Below, piece after piece: positions 1 to 7,500 of a stretch of DNA of 64,000 nucleotides (the stretch's first letter is position 1; each line of letters starts with the position of its first letter). The DNA is taken from NCBI RefSeq assembly GCF_000813745.1, contig NZ_JWLC01000005.1, positions 62,001 to 126,000 on the forward strand, read 5' to 3'. The translations under genes were made by a program, and so were the position numbers. This DNA is from Leisingera sp. ANG-M1 (lineage in GTDB: Bacteria > Pseudomonadota > Alphaproteobacteria > Rhodobacterales > Rhodobacteraceae). Below the pieces are notes generated by a model. The model did no database searches, had not been told where the DNA came from, and worked only from the letters and a program-made list of their open reading frames with translations.

Positions 1-62
1 GACGGCAACAGCGGCTCTTTCAGGCCGCATCCCTGATTGGCACGGGCAGGGGGCGGACGGCA

Positions 63-112
63 ATAAACCCAAGGCCAGCAGGCATAAACCTTTGGCGTGA
101 AGGGCATAAACC
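63..112 (+). repeat. Three phased ATAAACC direct repeats
   Basis: ATAAACC occurs at 63-69, 84-90 and 106-112, each followed by a short C/T-rich stretch and GG. The spacing of 21 and 22 bp is about two helical turns, so a protein could bind all copies on one DNA face. The binding protein is unknown. Confidence 0.5.
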
Positions 113-359
113 TTGGATATATGCCGGGGTGAGCGCCCCTTAATCGCCGGGACCGGCATTAAGCGGGCCGCCATGTGAGGGGGCAGGCAAGCCGCCAAAA
201 AACATTGCCTCGCCATTCCCAAGTCAGCTTCGCCAAGCCGGTGAATGGTTTCCCGCAAGAACTGCATCCAGCACACCCCGCCGGTTTCAGTCCGTCCGAA
301 AACTGCAATCCAAGGCTGGCGCCATCCACCGCGGGTACAGTTTTCTGCCGGAATGTTAT

Positions 360-371
360 ATTGTCGACAAT
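360..371. promoter_or_regulatory. Palindromic operator ATTGTCGACAAT, probable GntR site
   Basis: This is a perfect 12-bp palindrome about 90 bp before the TAXI receptor gene. The core TTGTCGACAA is repeated at 7124-7133, just upstream of the GntR-family gene that closes the cluster. A site shared by operon and regulator is the usual arrangement for FCD-type GntR proteins. That this regulator binds it is inference. Confidence 0.65.
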
Positions 372-389
372 CCAACAGTATTGTGATAG
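361..389 (+). promoter_or_regulatory. Candidate sigma-70 promoter of the TAXI-TRAP operon
   Basis: A -35-like TTGTCG at 361-366 and a -10-like TGATAG at 384-389 are separated by 17 bp. The operator palindrome at 360-371 covers the -35 element, which suggests repression by blocking RNA polymerase. Confidence 0.45.
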
Positions 390-458
390 AACGCCCATGC
401 TGCACCAAGGGTGACAACCGCAAGGTAATCTGGCTTGCGCCACCAAGAGGAGGAAAAC

Positions 459-1454
459 ATGAAGAAAAACAGAAAATTCGGCGCGAATCTCAGGCGCCGG
501 GCCACGGCGGCGGTGCTGGCAGCAGGTCTGGCTGCGCCCGGAGCGGCAATGGCAGAAGAAACCTTTCTGACAATTGGCACCGCCGGTGTTACCGGCATCT
601 ATTATGCTGTTGGCGGCGGTATTTGCCGGCTGGTCAACAAGGGACGCAAGGATCACGGCATCCGCTGCTCGGTCGAAAGCACCGGCGGCTCGGTCTACAA
701 CCTCAAGACCATCCGCGCGGGCGAGCTGGAAATGGGCACGGTGCAGTCGGACTGGCAGTTCCATGCCTACCACGGTTCCAGCGTGTTTGAAGAAGACGGC
801 GCCAACCCCGATCTGCGCTCGGTGTTCTCGCTGCATCCCGACACGGTGATCATCGCCGCGCGCCAGGACACCGGCATCCAGAAACTGGATGACCTGAAAG
901 GCAAGACCGTGAACCTGGGCAATCCGGGCTCCGGTACCCGCGCCACCGCCGATGTTCTGGTCGATGCGCTGGGCTGGAGCCACAGCGATTTCGGTCTGGT
1001 GACGGAGCTGAAATCGGCCGAGCAGTCGGCGGCGCTGTGCGACGGCAACATCGACGCCTTCCTGATGGTCGCGGGCAACCCGGTCGCCAACGTGCTGGAG
1101 GCTGCCACCACCTGCGATATCAACATCATTCCGGTTGTGGGCGAAGCCGTCGACAAGCTGGTCGAAAGCAAGTCCTTCCTGGGCCATGTGACGATTCCCG
1201 GCGGGCTGTACCGCGGTGTCGATGAAGGCGTGCCGTCCTATGGCCTGTCGGCTACTTTCGTGACCTCGGCTGAGATTGACGACGAGGTTGTCTATCAGAT
1301 GGTCAAAGCGGTTTTCGACAACTTCGATACCTTCAAGGGGATGCACCCGTCGTTTGCCAACCTGGACAAGCAGCTGATGGTCTCCCAGGGCCTGACCGCG
1401 CCGCTGCACCCGGGCGCCGAGCGGTATTACCGCGAAGCCGGCCTGATCAAGTAA
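459..1454 (+). CDS. TAXI-family TRAP transporter solute-binding protein
   Basis: Periplasmic receptor of a tripartite ATP-independent transporter, 331 residues, which delivers its ligand to the membrane permease encoded at 3382. Residues 1-32 form a signal peptide with a basic N-terminus, a hydrophobic stretch and an AMA cleavage site. Near residue 40 the GTAGVTGIYYAVGGG stretch matches the TAXI family signature. The ATG at 459 is chosen because AGGAGG lies just upstream; an in-frame upstream GTG at 435 would spoil the signal peptide. It is first in an operon with a class IV aminotransferase, ProC and the fused permease, which points to an amino acid or related nitrogen compound as ligand. 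The ligand itself cannot be read from sequence. Confidence 0.93.
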   Translation: MKKNRKFGANLRRRATAAVLAAGLAAPGAAMAEETFLTIGTAGVTGIYYAVGGGICRLVNKGRKDHGIRCSVESTGGSVYNLKTIRAGELEMGTVQSDWQFHAYHGSSVFEEDGANPDLRSVFSLHPDTVIIAARQDTGIQKLDDLKGKTVNLGNPGSGTRATADVLVDALGWSHSDFGLVTELKSAEQSAALCDGNIDAFLMVAGNPVANVLEAATTCDINIIPVVGEAVDKLVESKSFLGHVTIPGGLYRGVDEGVPSYGLSATFVTSAEIDDEVVYQMVKAVFDNFDTFKGMHPSFANLDKQLMVSQGLTAPLHPGAERYYREAGLIK

Positions 1455-1571
1455 GAGCAGTGCCCGGGGCTTCCACCGGCCCCGGTACCGAAGGGAGAGG
1501 CCTTCCGGCCCCCGCTTCCAGGAATGCCCGCTTGCGGGCGGGCATTCACCCTTTCCGCCATCAATAGAGCG

Positions 1572-2507
1572 ATGAGTCCAATGTCTGAAGCTGCCCACAG
1601 CCACTCCACCCATGACGCCGAAGAAGATATCCGCAACCGCGATATCAAGATCTATGTGAACGGTGACATCGTGCACCGGGACGAGGCCAAGGTGTCGGTC
1701 TATGACTCGGGCTTCATGCTGGGCGACGGCATGTGGGAAGGCCTGCGGCTCTATAACGGCAAATGGGCCTTTTTCGACGAGCACATGGACCGGCTCTACA
1801 ACAGCTGCAAATCTGTCTCGATCGACATCGGCCTGACCAAGGAGGAGCTGCTGGAGGCGATGAACCGCACCGCGGCGGCCAATGGCATGACCAGCGACGC
1901 CCATTGCCGGCTGATGATCAGCCGCGGCCGCAAGGCCAAGCCGTTCCAGCACCCCGGTCTGTCGCGGTTCGGTCCGACCATCGTGATCATCGTCGAGCAC
2001 TCCAAGCCGAAATCCAGCCTGCACAGCGCGGGCATCCGCCTGGCCACGGTGCCTCAGGTGCGCGGGCTGCCGATGAGCCAGGATGCGAAATACAACAGCC
2101 ATTCCAAGCTGAACTGCGTGATTGCCTGCCTGCAGGCTGAGCAGGCCGGTGCTGACGAGGCGCTGATGCTGGATCCCAATGGCTTTGTGAACACCACCAA
2201 CGCCTGCAATTTCTTCATCGTGCGCCGCGGCGCGGTTTGGACCTCGACCGGCGATTATTGCATGAACGGGGTGACCCGCCAGAAAGTAATCGACCTGTGC
2301 CGCCAGGATGGCATCCCGGTGTTTGAGAAGAACTACTCGCTGTATGAGGCCTATGGTGCGGACGAGGCGTTTCTGACCGGCACTTTCGGAGCGCAGACGC
2401 CAGTGGCCTCAATCGACGGCAAAACCATCGGTAATGGCGAACGTCCTGTGATGGCGCGGCTGCAGGAGCTCTACAAGGAGCTGGTCCGCGGGAACACCGC
2501 AGGCTGA
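1572..2507 (+). CDS. Class IV (fold type IV) PLP aminotransferase
   Basis: PLP enzyme of the branched-chain / D-amino acid aminotransferase superfamily, about 311 residues. Family features are the SVYDSGFMLGDGMWEGLR stretch near the N-terminus and a DAKYNSHSKLN segment, whose first lysine is the likely Schiff-base residue. Position VNTTNACNFF corresponds to the usual V-x-E-G-S-x-S-N region. The glutamate that normally contacts the PLP ring nitrogen therefore appears to be threonine. ATGs at 1572 and 1581 are both possible starts; an upstream frame from 1524 lacks a ribosome site. It lies between the TAXI receptor and proC, so it probably deaminates the imported compound. Substrate and stereochemistry are unknown. 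Confidence 0.85.
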   Translation: MSPMSEAAHSHSTHDAEEDIRNRDIKIYVNGDIVHRDEAKVSVYDSGFMLGDGMWEGLRLYNGKWAFFDEHMDRLYNSCKSVSIDIGLTKEELLEAMNRTAAANGMTSDAHCRLMISRGRKAKPFQHPGLSRFGPTIVIIVEHSKPKSSLHSAGIRLATVPQVRGLPMSQDAKYNSHSKLNCVIACLQAEQAGADEALMLDPNGFVNTTNACNFFIVRRGAVWTSTGDYCMNGVTRQKVIDLCRQDGIPVFEKNYSLYEAYGADEAFLTGTFGAQTPVASIDGKTIGNGERPVMARLQELYKELVRGNTAG

Positions 2508-2517
2508 GGATCCTGAC

Positions 2518-3333
2518 ATGCTAGAGACTATCGGGACGCTGCTGCTGGTTGGCTGCGGCAAGATGGGCAGTGCGCTGCTGCGCGGCTGGCTGGAGGCGGG
2601 GCTGAAGCCTTCGCAGGTGTCGGTGATCGACCCGCACCCCTCGAACTGGCTGCTGGGGCTGGCGGAACAAGGACTGGTGCTGAACCAGCCGCCTCAGCAG
2701 GCGCCGGATGTGGCGGTGATCGCCACCAAGCCGCAGATCATGCAGGACGCAGTGCCGGGGCTGAAGGGCTTCGGCGGCGGCAGAACGCTGTTTTTGTCGA
2801 TTGCCGCGGGCACGATGATCTCTGCCTTTGAGGACATGCTGGGCGCAGGCACGCCGGTGGTGCGGGCGATGCCCAATACGCCGGCCGCCATTGGCCAAGG
2901 CGTCAGCGGCATTGTTGGCAATGCCGCCGCGCGGGCGCAGATGCCGCTGGCGGAGGCGCTGATGCGTGCCGCGGGCCAGGTGGTTCTGCTCGATAACGAA
3001 GAGCAAATGCATGCGGTCACGGCGCTGTCCGGCTCCGGCCCGGCCTATGTCTTTGCGATGACCGAGGCGCTGATCTCTGCCGGCCAGGCCGCGGGATTGA
3101 GCGCGGACATGGCGCGCGGGCTGGCGGTGGCGATGGTGGCGGGCTCGGGCCAGCTGATGGCGCAGACCGGCGAAGAGCCGAGAGAACTGCGCCGCCAAGT
3201 GACTTCGTCCAATGGCACCACGGCGGCCGGGCTGGCGGTGCTCCAGCAAGAGCAAAACGGAATTGCCGATCTGATCCAAAAGACCGTTGAAGCGGCAAAA
3301 GCCAGGTCGGTTGAACTGGCAGCCGGCCCCTGA
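2518..3333 (+). CDS. proC: Pyrroline-5-carboxylate reductase
   Basis: NAD(P)H-dependent reduction of delta-1-pyrroline-5-carboxylate to proline; 271 residues, normal family length. The N-terminal nucleotide-binding stretch reads LLLVGCGKMGSALLRGWLEAG. The conserved AMPNTPAAIGQGVSGI and ALSGSGPAYVF segments are both present. GAGGA lies 7 bases before the ATG at 2518, and only 10 bases separate it from the aminotransferase. A proC in a transporter operon rather than with housekeeping genes suggests it reduces a cyclic imine made by the neighbouring transaminase. A role in ordinary proline synthesis cannot be excluded, because a second ProC-like gene lies at 28167. Confidence 0.9.
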   Translation: MLETIGTLLLVGCGKMGSALLRGWLEAGLKPSQVSVIDPHPSNWLLGLAEQGLVLNQPPQQAPDVAVIATKPQIMQDAVPGLKGFGGGRTLFLSIAAGTMISAFEDMLGAGTPVVRAMPNTPAAIGQGVSGIVGNAAARAQMPLAEALMRAAGQVVLLDNEEQMHAVTALSGSGPAYVFAMTEALISAGQAAGLSADMARGLAVAMVAGSGQLMAQTGEEPRELRRQVTSSNGTTAAGLAVLQQEQNGIADLIQKTVEAAKARSVELAAGP

Positions 3334-3381
3334 CGGGCCGCCGCGCAGGGGCATGGCCCAAGCCAAACAGGGGAGGCTGAC

Positions 3382-5997
3382 GTGGTAAAGGACACCGTAG
3401 AGACCCGCGAATTCACCGAGGCGCAGCTGCAGGAGCTGGTGGCCTCGTCCGATGCGGGCGCGCGCAGCCCGGCCGGAGCGGTCGGCACATTGATGGCGGT
3501 GACGGCCGTCACCTGGTCGCTGTTCCAGGTGATACTGGCGTCGCCGGTAGTGAACCACCTGCTGCCCGCTGATGTGATCAACAACTCACGCCAGTTCCAT
3601 CTTACCTTTGCCATCTTTCTGGCGTTTCTGGCTTATCCTGCGTTCAAGTCCAGCCCGCGCAGGTACGTTCCGCTGCAGGATTGGGGGCTGGCGCTGGCGG
3701 GCGGCTTTGCGGCCATCTATGGCTATCTGTTCTACGAAAAGATCGTCCGGGCCGGCGGTATCGCCGATGACACCGACAAGCTGGTTGCCTTGGCCGGGCT
3801 GTTGCTGCTGTTCGAGGCCGCGCGCCGGGCGCTGGGGCCTGCAATGGCCGTCATTGCCTCGGTGTTCCTGGCCTATATCTTCTTTGGCTCTTCGGAATAC
3901 GTACCCGAGGTGATCCGCTGGAAGGGCGCCTCGCTGACCAAAGCGATGAGCCATCTGTGGACCACCTCCGAAGGCGTCTTTGGCCTGCCGCTGAGCGTTT
4001 CGACTAAATTTGTCTTCCTCTTTGTCCTGTTCGGCGCCCTCTTGGAGAAGGCGGGCGCAGGCAACTATTTCATCAAGCTCGCCTTTGGTGCGCTTGGCCA
4101 TCTGCGCGGCGGCCCGGCCAAGGCGGCGGTGGTCGGCTCGGCAGCGACAGGGCTGATTTCGGGTTCGTCGATTGCCAACGTGGTGACCACCGGCACTTTC
4201 ACCATCCCGCTGATGAAGCGGGTGGGCTTCACCTCGGAGCAGGCCGGTTCGGTCGAAGTGGCGAGTTCCGTCAACGGCCAGATCATGCCGCCGGTGATGG
4301 GGGCTGCGGCCTTCCTGATGGTGGAATATGTCGGCATTCCTTACGTGCAAGTGATCACGCACGCGTTTGTACCGGCTGCGATTTCCTATGTGGCGCTGGT
4401 CTATATCGTGCATCTGGAGGCGGTGAAGCGGAACATGCCGGTGCTGGGCAGCCGGGCGGTGCCGGTGGCCCATACCATCGGCGGCATGTTTGCTTTCTTC
4501 GCGGGCTTTGCGCTGCTGTGCTATGCGATGAAATACCCGGTTGCCATGGTCACCTCGCTGGTGCCGGAGGGCGCGGGCTGGGTCCTACCGGTGATGCTGG
4601 GGCTGGCCTATGCAGGCCTGCTGGCCATCGCCGCGCGGCAGCCGGATCTGGAGACCGATGATCCCAACGCCAGGGAAGTCCGTCTGCCGGTGGTCTCCGA
4701 GATCTACAAGAGCGGGCTGTATTACCTGCTGCCGATCATCGTGCTGGTCTATTTCCTGATGATCGAGCAGAAATCGCCAGGCCTCTCGGCTTTCTGGGCC
4801 ACTATGCTGCTGTTTTTCATCCTGCTGACGCAGAAACCGCTGAAGGCGTTCCTGCGCGGCCAGTTAGATTACGGCGATCAGCTGCGCAGCGGACTGCGGG
4901 ACGTAGTCGCCGGCCTGATCGACGGGGCCCGCAACATGACGGGCATTGCCCTCGCCACTGCCACTGCCGGGGTGATTGTCGGCACCGTGACCCTGACAGG
5001 GGTTGGCCAGGTGATGGCGGATCTGGTGGAGTTCCTGTCCGGCGGCAACCTGATTGCGATGCTGCTGTTGGTCGGTTTCCTGTCGCTGTTCTTAGGGATG
5101 GGGCTGCCGACCACGGCGAACTATATTGTTGTGAGCTCCTTGCTAGCTGCTGTGGTGGTCGAACTTGGCGCCCAGGCCGGCCTGGTGGTGCCGCTGATCG
5201 CGGTGCATCTGTTTGTCTTCTACTTCGGCATCATGGCTGATGTGACCCCGCCGGTGGGGCTGGCCAGCTTTGCCGCGGCCGCAGTGTCGGGCGGCGATGC
5301 GATCCGCACCGGCTTCACAGCGTTCTTCTACAGCTTGCGCACCGTGGCGCTGCCGTTTGTGTTCATTTTCAACACCGACCTTTTGCTGATTGATGTCACC
5401 CTGTGGCAGGGCTTTTTCATCTTCATCATCGCCTCGATCGCCATTCTTGTGTTCACTGCGGGCACCATGGGCTGGTTCATCACCCGCAGCCGCCTCTATG
5501 AGAGCTTACTGCTGGTGCTGATTTCCTTTGCCCTGTTCCGACCGGATTTCTTCCATGACCGGATCGAGCCGCCCTTTGTGCAGCACGAAGCGGCAATGCT
5601 GGAGCAGCTGCTGGGCGAGGCCGCGGAAGGCGACGAGATCCGCGTGGAGGTGAACGGTCCGGATTTCGACACGCTGGAGCTGAAGGATCTGACGGTGAAG
5701 ATCGACGTGCCTGCCGGGGCCTCGGGCGCCGAACGGCTGGGCAAGCTGGGTCTTTTGCTGCTGGCCGAGGACGGCCAGGTGAAGCTGGAGGAACCCTTTG
5801 GCGGCACCCCGTTCTTTGGCCCGCTCAGTAAGTTCGACTTCTACGCCGATGATCCGGTGGTGGTGAAATCGGTACTGATCACGGCGGACCGGCTGCCCAA
5901 GGAGCTGGTCTATTTCCCGGCGCTTCTGCTGCTTGGCCTGATTGCCCTGATGCAGCAGCGCCGTGCCCGGCGGCAGGCAGAGGAGGTGCCGGCATGA
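3382..5997 (+). CDS. TAXI-type TRAP transporter fused permease (4TM/12TM) with DUF3394 tail
   Basis: Membrane component of the TRAP system, 871 residues, with small and large permease domains fused in one chain as is usual for TAXI systems. The first 150 residues hold the DctQ-like helices. The DctM-like domain follows, with typical segments such as SGSSIANVVTTGTFTIPLMKR and GMGLPTTANYIVVSSLLA. After about residue 690 a soluble region and a final membrane helix match the DUF3394 extension. Start is GTG at 3382 after GGGAGG. It uses an ion gradient to import the ligand of the receptor at 459. Its stop overlaps the start of a decayed UspA gene. Confidence 0.93.
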   Translation: MVKDTVETREFTEAQLQELVASSDAGARSPAGAVGTLMAVTAVTWSLFQVILASPVVNHLLPADVINNSRQFHLTFAIFLAFLAYPAFKSSPRRYVPLQDWGLALAGGFAAIYGYLFYEKIVRAGGIADDTDKLVALAGLLLLFEAARRALGPAMAVIASVFLAYIFFGSSEYVPEVIRWKGASLTKAMSHLWTTSEGVFGLPLSVSTKFVFLFVLFGALLEKAGAGNYFIKLAFGALGHLRGGPAKAAVVGSAATGLISGSSIANVVTTGTFTIPLMKRVGFTSEQAGSVEVASSVNGQIMPPVMGAAAFLMVEYVGIPYVQVITHAFVPAAISYVALVYIVHLEAVKRNMPVLGSRAVPVAHTIGGMFAFFAGFALLCYAMKYPVAMVTSLVPEGAGWVLPVMLGLAYAGLLAIAARQPDLETDDPNAREVRLPVVSEIYKSGLYYLLPIIVLVYFLMIEQKSPGLSAFWATMLLFFILLTQKPLKAFLRGQLDYGDQLRSGLRDVVAGLIDGARNMTGIALATATAGVIVGTVTLTGVGQVMADLVEFLSGGNLIAMLLLVGFLSLFLGMGLPTTANYIVVSSLLAAVVVELGAQAGLVVPLIAVHLFVFYFGIMADVTPPVGLASFAAAAVSGGDAIRTGFTAFFYSLRTVALPFVFIFNTDLLLIDVTLWQGFFIFIIASIAILVFTAGTMGWFITRSRLYESLLLVLISFALFRPDFFHDRIEPPFVQHEAAMLEQLLGEAAEGDEIRVEVNGPDFDTLELKDLTVKIDVPAGASGAERLGKLGLLLLAEDGQVKLEEPFGGTPFFGPLSKFDFYADDPVVVKSVLITADRLPKELVYFPALLLLGLIALMQQRRARRQAEEVPA

Positions 5998-6345
5998 CCA
6001 GATGCATTTACTGTGCGATTGATGTTTTGCATCCCGATCAGGACAAGCAAGCGCTGGAGGAGGCCGTCCCGCAGGCCTGGCCAACATGGCCGGCTCGCGG
6101 AAGAGGCCCGAATCCGGATTAGCGGTCTGGTCGCTGGCCTGCTGGGCGAAGAGCCGGAACGGAAGCTGCGCAGGATCGTGGCGACCGGTTCTGCCTATGA
6201 GCAGATCCTGTAGGTGGTGGAGACAACCTGCTGCGGGCTGAACGTGATCGGGGCGCATAAACCGGGCTGCCAGGATTGCCTGCAAGGGCCCAATTCCGCC
6301 CAGTTGGTGCGCCGCGCGCAATGCTCAGTATATGTCGTGAGATGA
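5994..6345 (+). pseudogene. Decayed universal stress protein (UspA) gene
   Basis: The ATG at 5994 overlaps the permease stop and opens a UspA-like N-terminus (IYCAIDVLHPDQDKQALEEA) that ends at TAG 6120-6122. In another frame a UspA middle and C-terminus continue from about 6105. That frame carries an in-frame TAG at 6211-6213, and then a clear UspA ending with VIGAHKPGCQD, LVRRAQCSVYVVR and TGA at 6343-6345. One frameshift, one nonsense codon and a total span shorter than the usual 140 codons show a broken gene. UspA proteins partner with TRAP permeases (TeaD with TeaABC), so this operon has probably lost its regulatory subunit. Sequencing error could explain one lesion but hardly both plus the length loss. 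Confidence 0.8.
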
Positions 6346-6385
6346 CAGGGCAGGGGCGGATTGCGGGCCGCACTTGGCCACCTGC

Positions 6386-7057
6386 CTATTCCTCGGGCAG
6401 GGCGGTCAGTGCCTGTTTCATGCCCTGGCGCATGTGGTGGGTCAGGTGCTCAAGCATCGCGTCCAGATCACCGCCGCAGGCCAGCGACACATAGTTATCA
6501 TGCGCATCGCGCTGCGGCCCGGAGCGTGCATGGGCTTGCTGGTGAATGGTGAAATAAAAGCTCAGATTTGGCCGCAGCTGGCTCCAGCTTTTCTGCAGGA
6601 GCGAGTGGTCCGAAACCTCGTAGCACCAGCTATGCAGCACCAACTCCCGCTCGATGGCCTCCTGCGGGCTGCAGCCATCGTCAATCACGCTGGTCAGGCT
6701 GAGGTTGCGTGCCCGCAGGTCCTCCAGATTGGCTTTGGTTCGCTTGCCCCAGCATTCCTGAAAGGCAAATTTCTCAAGCGCCAGCCGCAGCGAATAAAGC
6801 TCCTCGATATCGCGCTTGGTCACGCCGCGCACAAAGATCCCGGTGTAGGGTTTGCTGACCAGCAGCCCCATTTCCACCAGATCCCGGATCGCCTCGCGCA
6901 AGGGGCCGCGGCTAATCCCCAGCGCCTTGGCCAGCCCGGTTTCTGTCAGCCGCTCCCCTTTGCCCAGCTGCCCGGAGATGATGAGGGTTTTCAACTCATC
7001 CACGGTCTGTTCGCGCAGGGTCCTGGTCTCAATCGGCTTTAAATTGGCTAGCGGCAT
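6386..7057 (-). CDS. GntR-family regulator, FCD subfamily
   Basis: Ligand-controlled DNA-binding protein of 223 residues. Residues about 10-78 form the winged helix (LREQTVDELKTLIISGQL to LVSKPYTGIFV). Residues about 85-215 are an all-helical FCD domain with the C-terminal acidic and histidine residues that normally hold a metal or carboxylate ligand (GGDLDAMLEHLTHHM). It is convergent with the TAXI-TRAP operon. A palindrome in its own promoter at 7123-7134 matches the operator of that operon, so it probably controls both. Confidence 0.9.
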   Translation of the reverse strand: MPLANLKPIETRTLREQTVDELKTLIISGQLGKGERLTETGLAKALGISRGPLREAIRDLVEMGLLVSKPYTGIFVRGVTKRDIEELYSLRLALEKFAFQECWGKRTKANLEDLRARNLSLTSVIDDGCSPQEAIERELVLHSWCYEVSDHSLLQKSWSQLRPNLSFYFTIHQQAHARSGPQRDAHDNYVSLACGGDLDAMLEHLTHHMRQGMKQALTALPEE

Positions 7058-7122
7058 GTGTCAGGAAACGTCCCGGTTCTGATGCAAGAGATATTCAAAG
7101 ATGATTGTATCATAGGCTGTGC

Positions 7123-7134
7123 TTTGTCGACAAT
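7123..7134. promoter_or_regulatory. Second copy of the GntR-type operator
   Basis: TTTGTCGACAAT shares 11 of 12 bases with the site at 360-371, including the perfect TTGTCGACAA core. It lies 66 bases upstream of the gntR start, consistent with autoregulation. Confidence 0.65.
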
Positions 7135-7383
7135 GCAGCAATCCGAGCGGCGGATTTGGTGAAGCTGCCAAAGTGCCTAGCCCCAATTCCATCGGTGGGT
7201 TCGGATTATCCGATTCGTTTCAAAATGCATAACCGCAGGCGGCCTGCCGCCGCCTCAACGCGGATGTTCGAGCCGGGGCAATCGAACAGTTCGTCTGGAT
7301 GGAGCGGACTATGGCAACCTTTACCTGTGTGAGAACGTGCTGCCCAAATAAAGGTTAATGCCAGGGCCAGCGCCTGAACGACA

Positions 7384-7416
7384 AAGGGCGGAGCATTGTG
7401 TCCCGCCCTTATTTTT
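7384..7416. terminator. Factor-independent terminator downstream of nrdJ
   Basis: Stem AAGGGCGG 7384-7391 pairs with CCGCCCTT 7403-7410 around an 11-base loop. A T-rich run follows on the plus strand, and TTTGT follows on the minus strand. It lies about 90 bases past the nrdJ stop, so minus-strand termination of nrdJ is the likely role. Confidence 0.55.
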
Positions 7417-7500
7417 ATGGCTCATTTTTTTAATCCGGAAACCGGTTGGTGTGAGTTCCGGAAAAGGCATGGTTTGCCCGGCAACAGCAGCTTCAGCCGG

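Larger units (their letters stand above)
1..458. other. Gene-free upstream region of the TAXI-TRAP operon
   Basis: I see no convincing gene here; short open frames lack a ribosome site and family features. Three copies of ATAAACC lie at 63-69, 84-90 and 106-112, spaced 21-22 bp. An imperfect inverted repeat with ATGCCGG at 121-127 and CCGGCAT at 153-159 follows. The promoter and operator of the downstream operon lie at 360-389. A strong AGAGGAGG-type ribosome site sits at about 446-453. Confidence 0.6.
7058..7500. other. 443-bp intergenic region between gntR and nrdJ
   Basis: Holds the GntR-type operator at 7123-7134 and a looser ATGAT-TGT-ATCAT palindrome at 7101-7113. A terminator-like hairpin lies at 7384-7410, and a second inverted repeat (TCCGGAA / TTCCGGA) around 7434-7462. 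An open frame at 7105-7332 has no ribosome site or recognisable protein features, and I do not call it. Confidence 0.6.

Noticed and set aside
159-2102. Very long open frame antisense to the TAXI receptor and aminotransferase genes
   Set aside because: It lies opposite two well-supported genes and has arginine/histidine-rich low-quality composition and no ribosome site. It is a by-product of high GC at third codon positions. The same applies to other long antisense frames, for example 22970-25135, 29923-31320, 44226-45935, 46555-48699 and 62495-63605.
7105-7332. 75-codon open frame between gntR and nrdJ
   Set aside because: No ribosome site, no recognisable protein features, and it overlaps the regulatory region.
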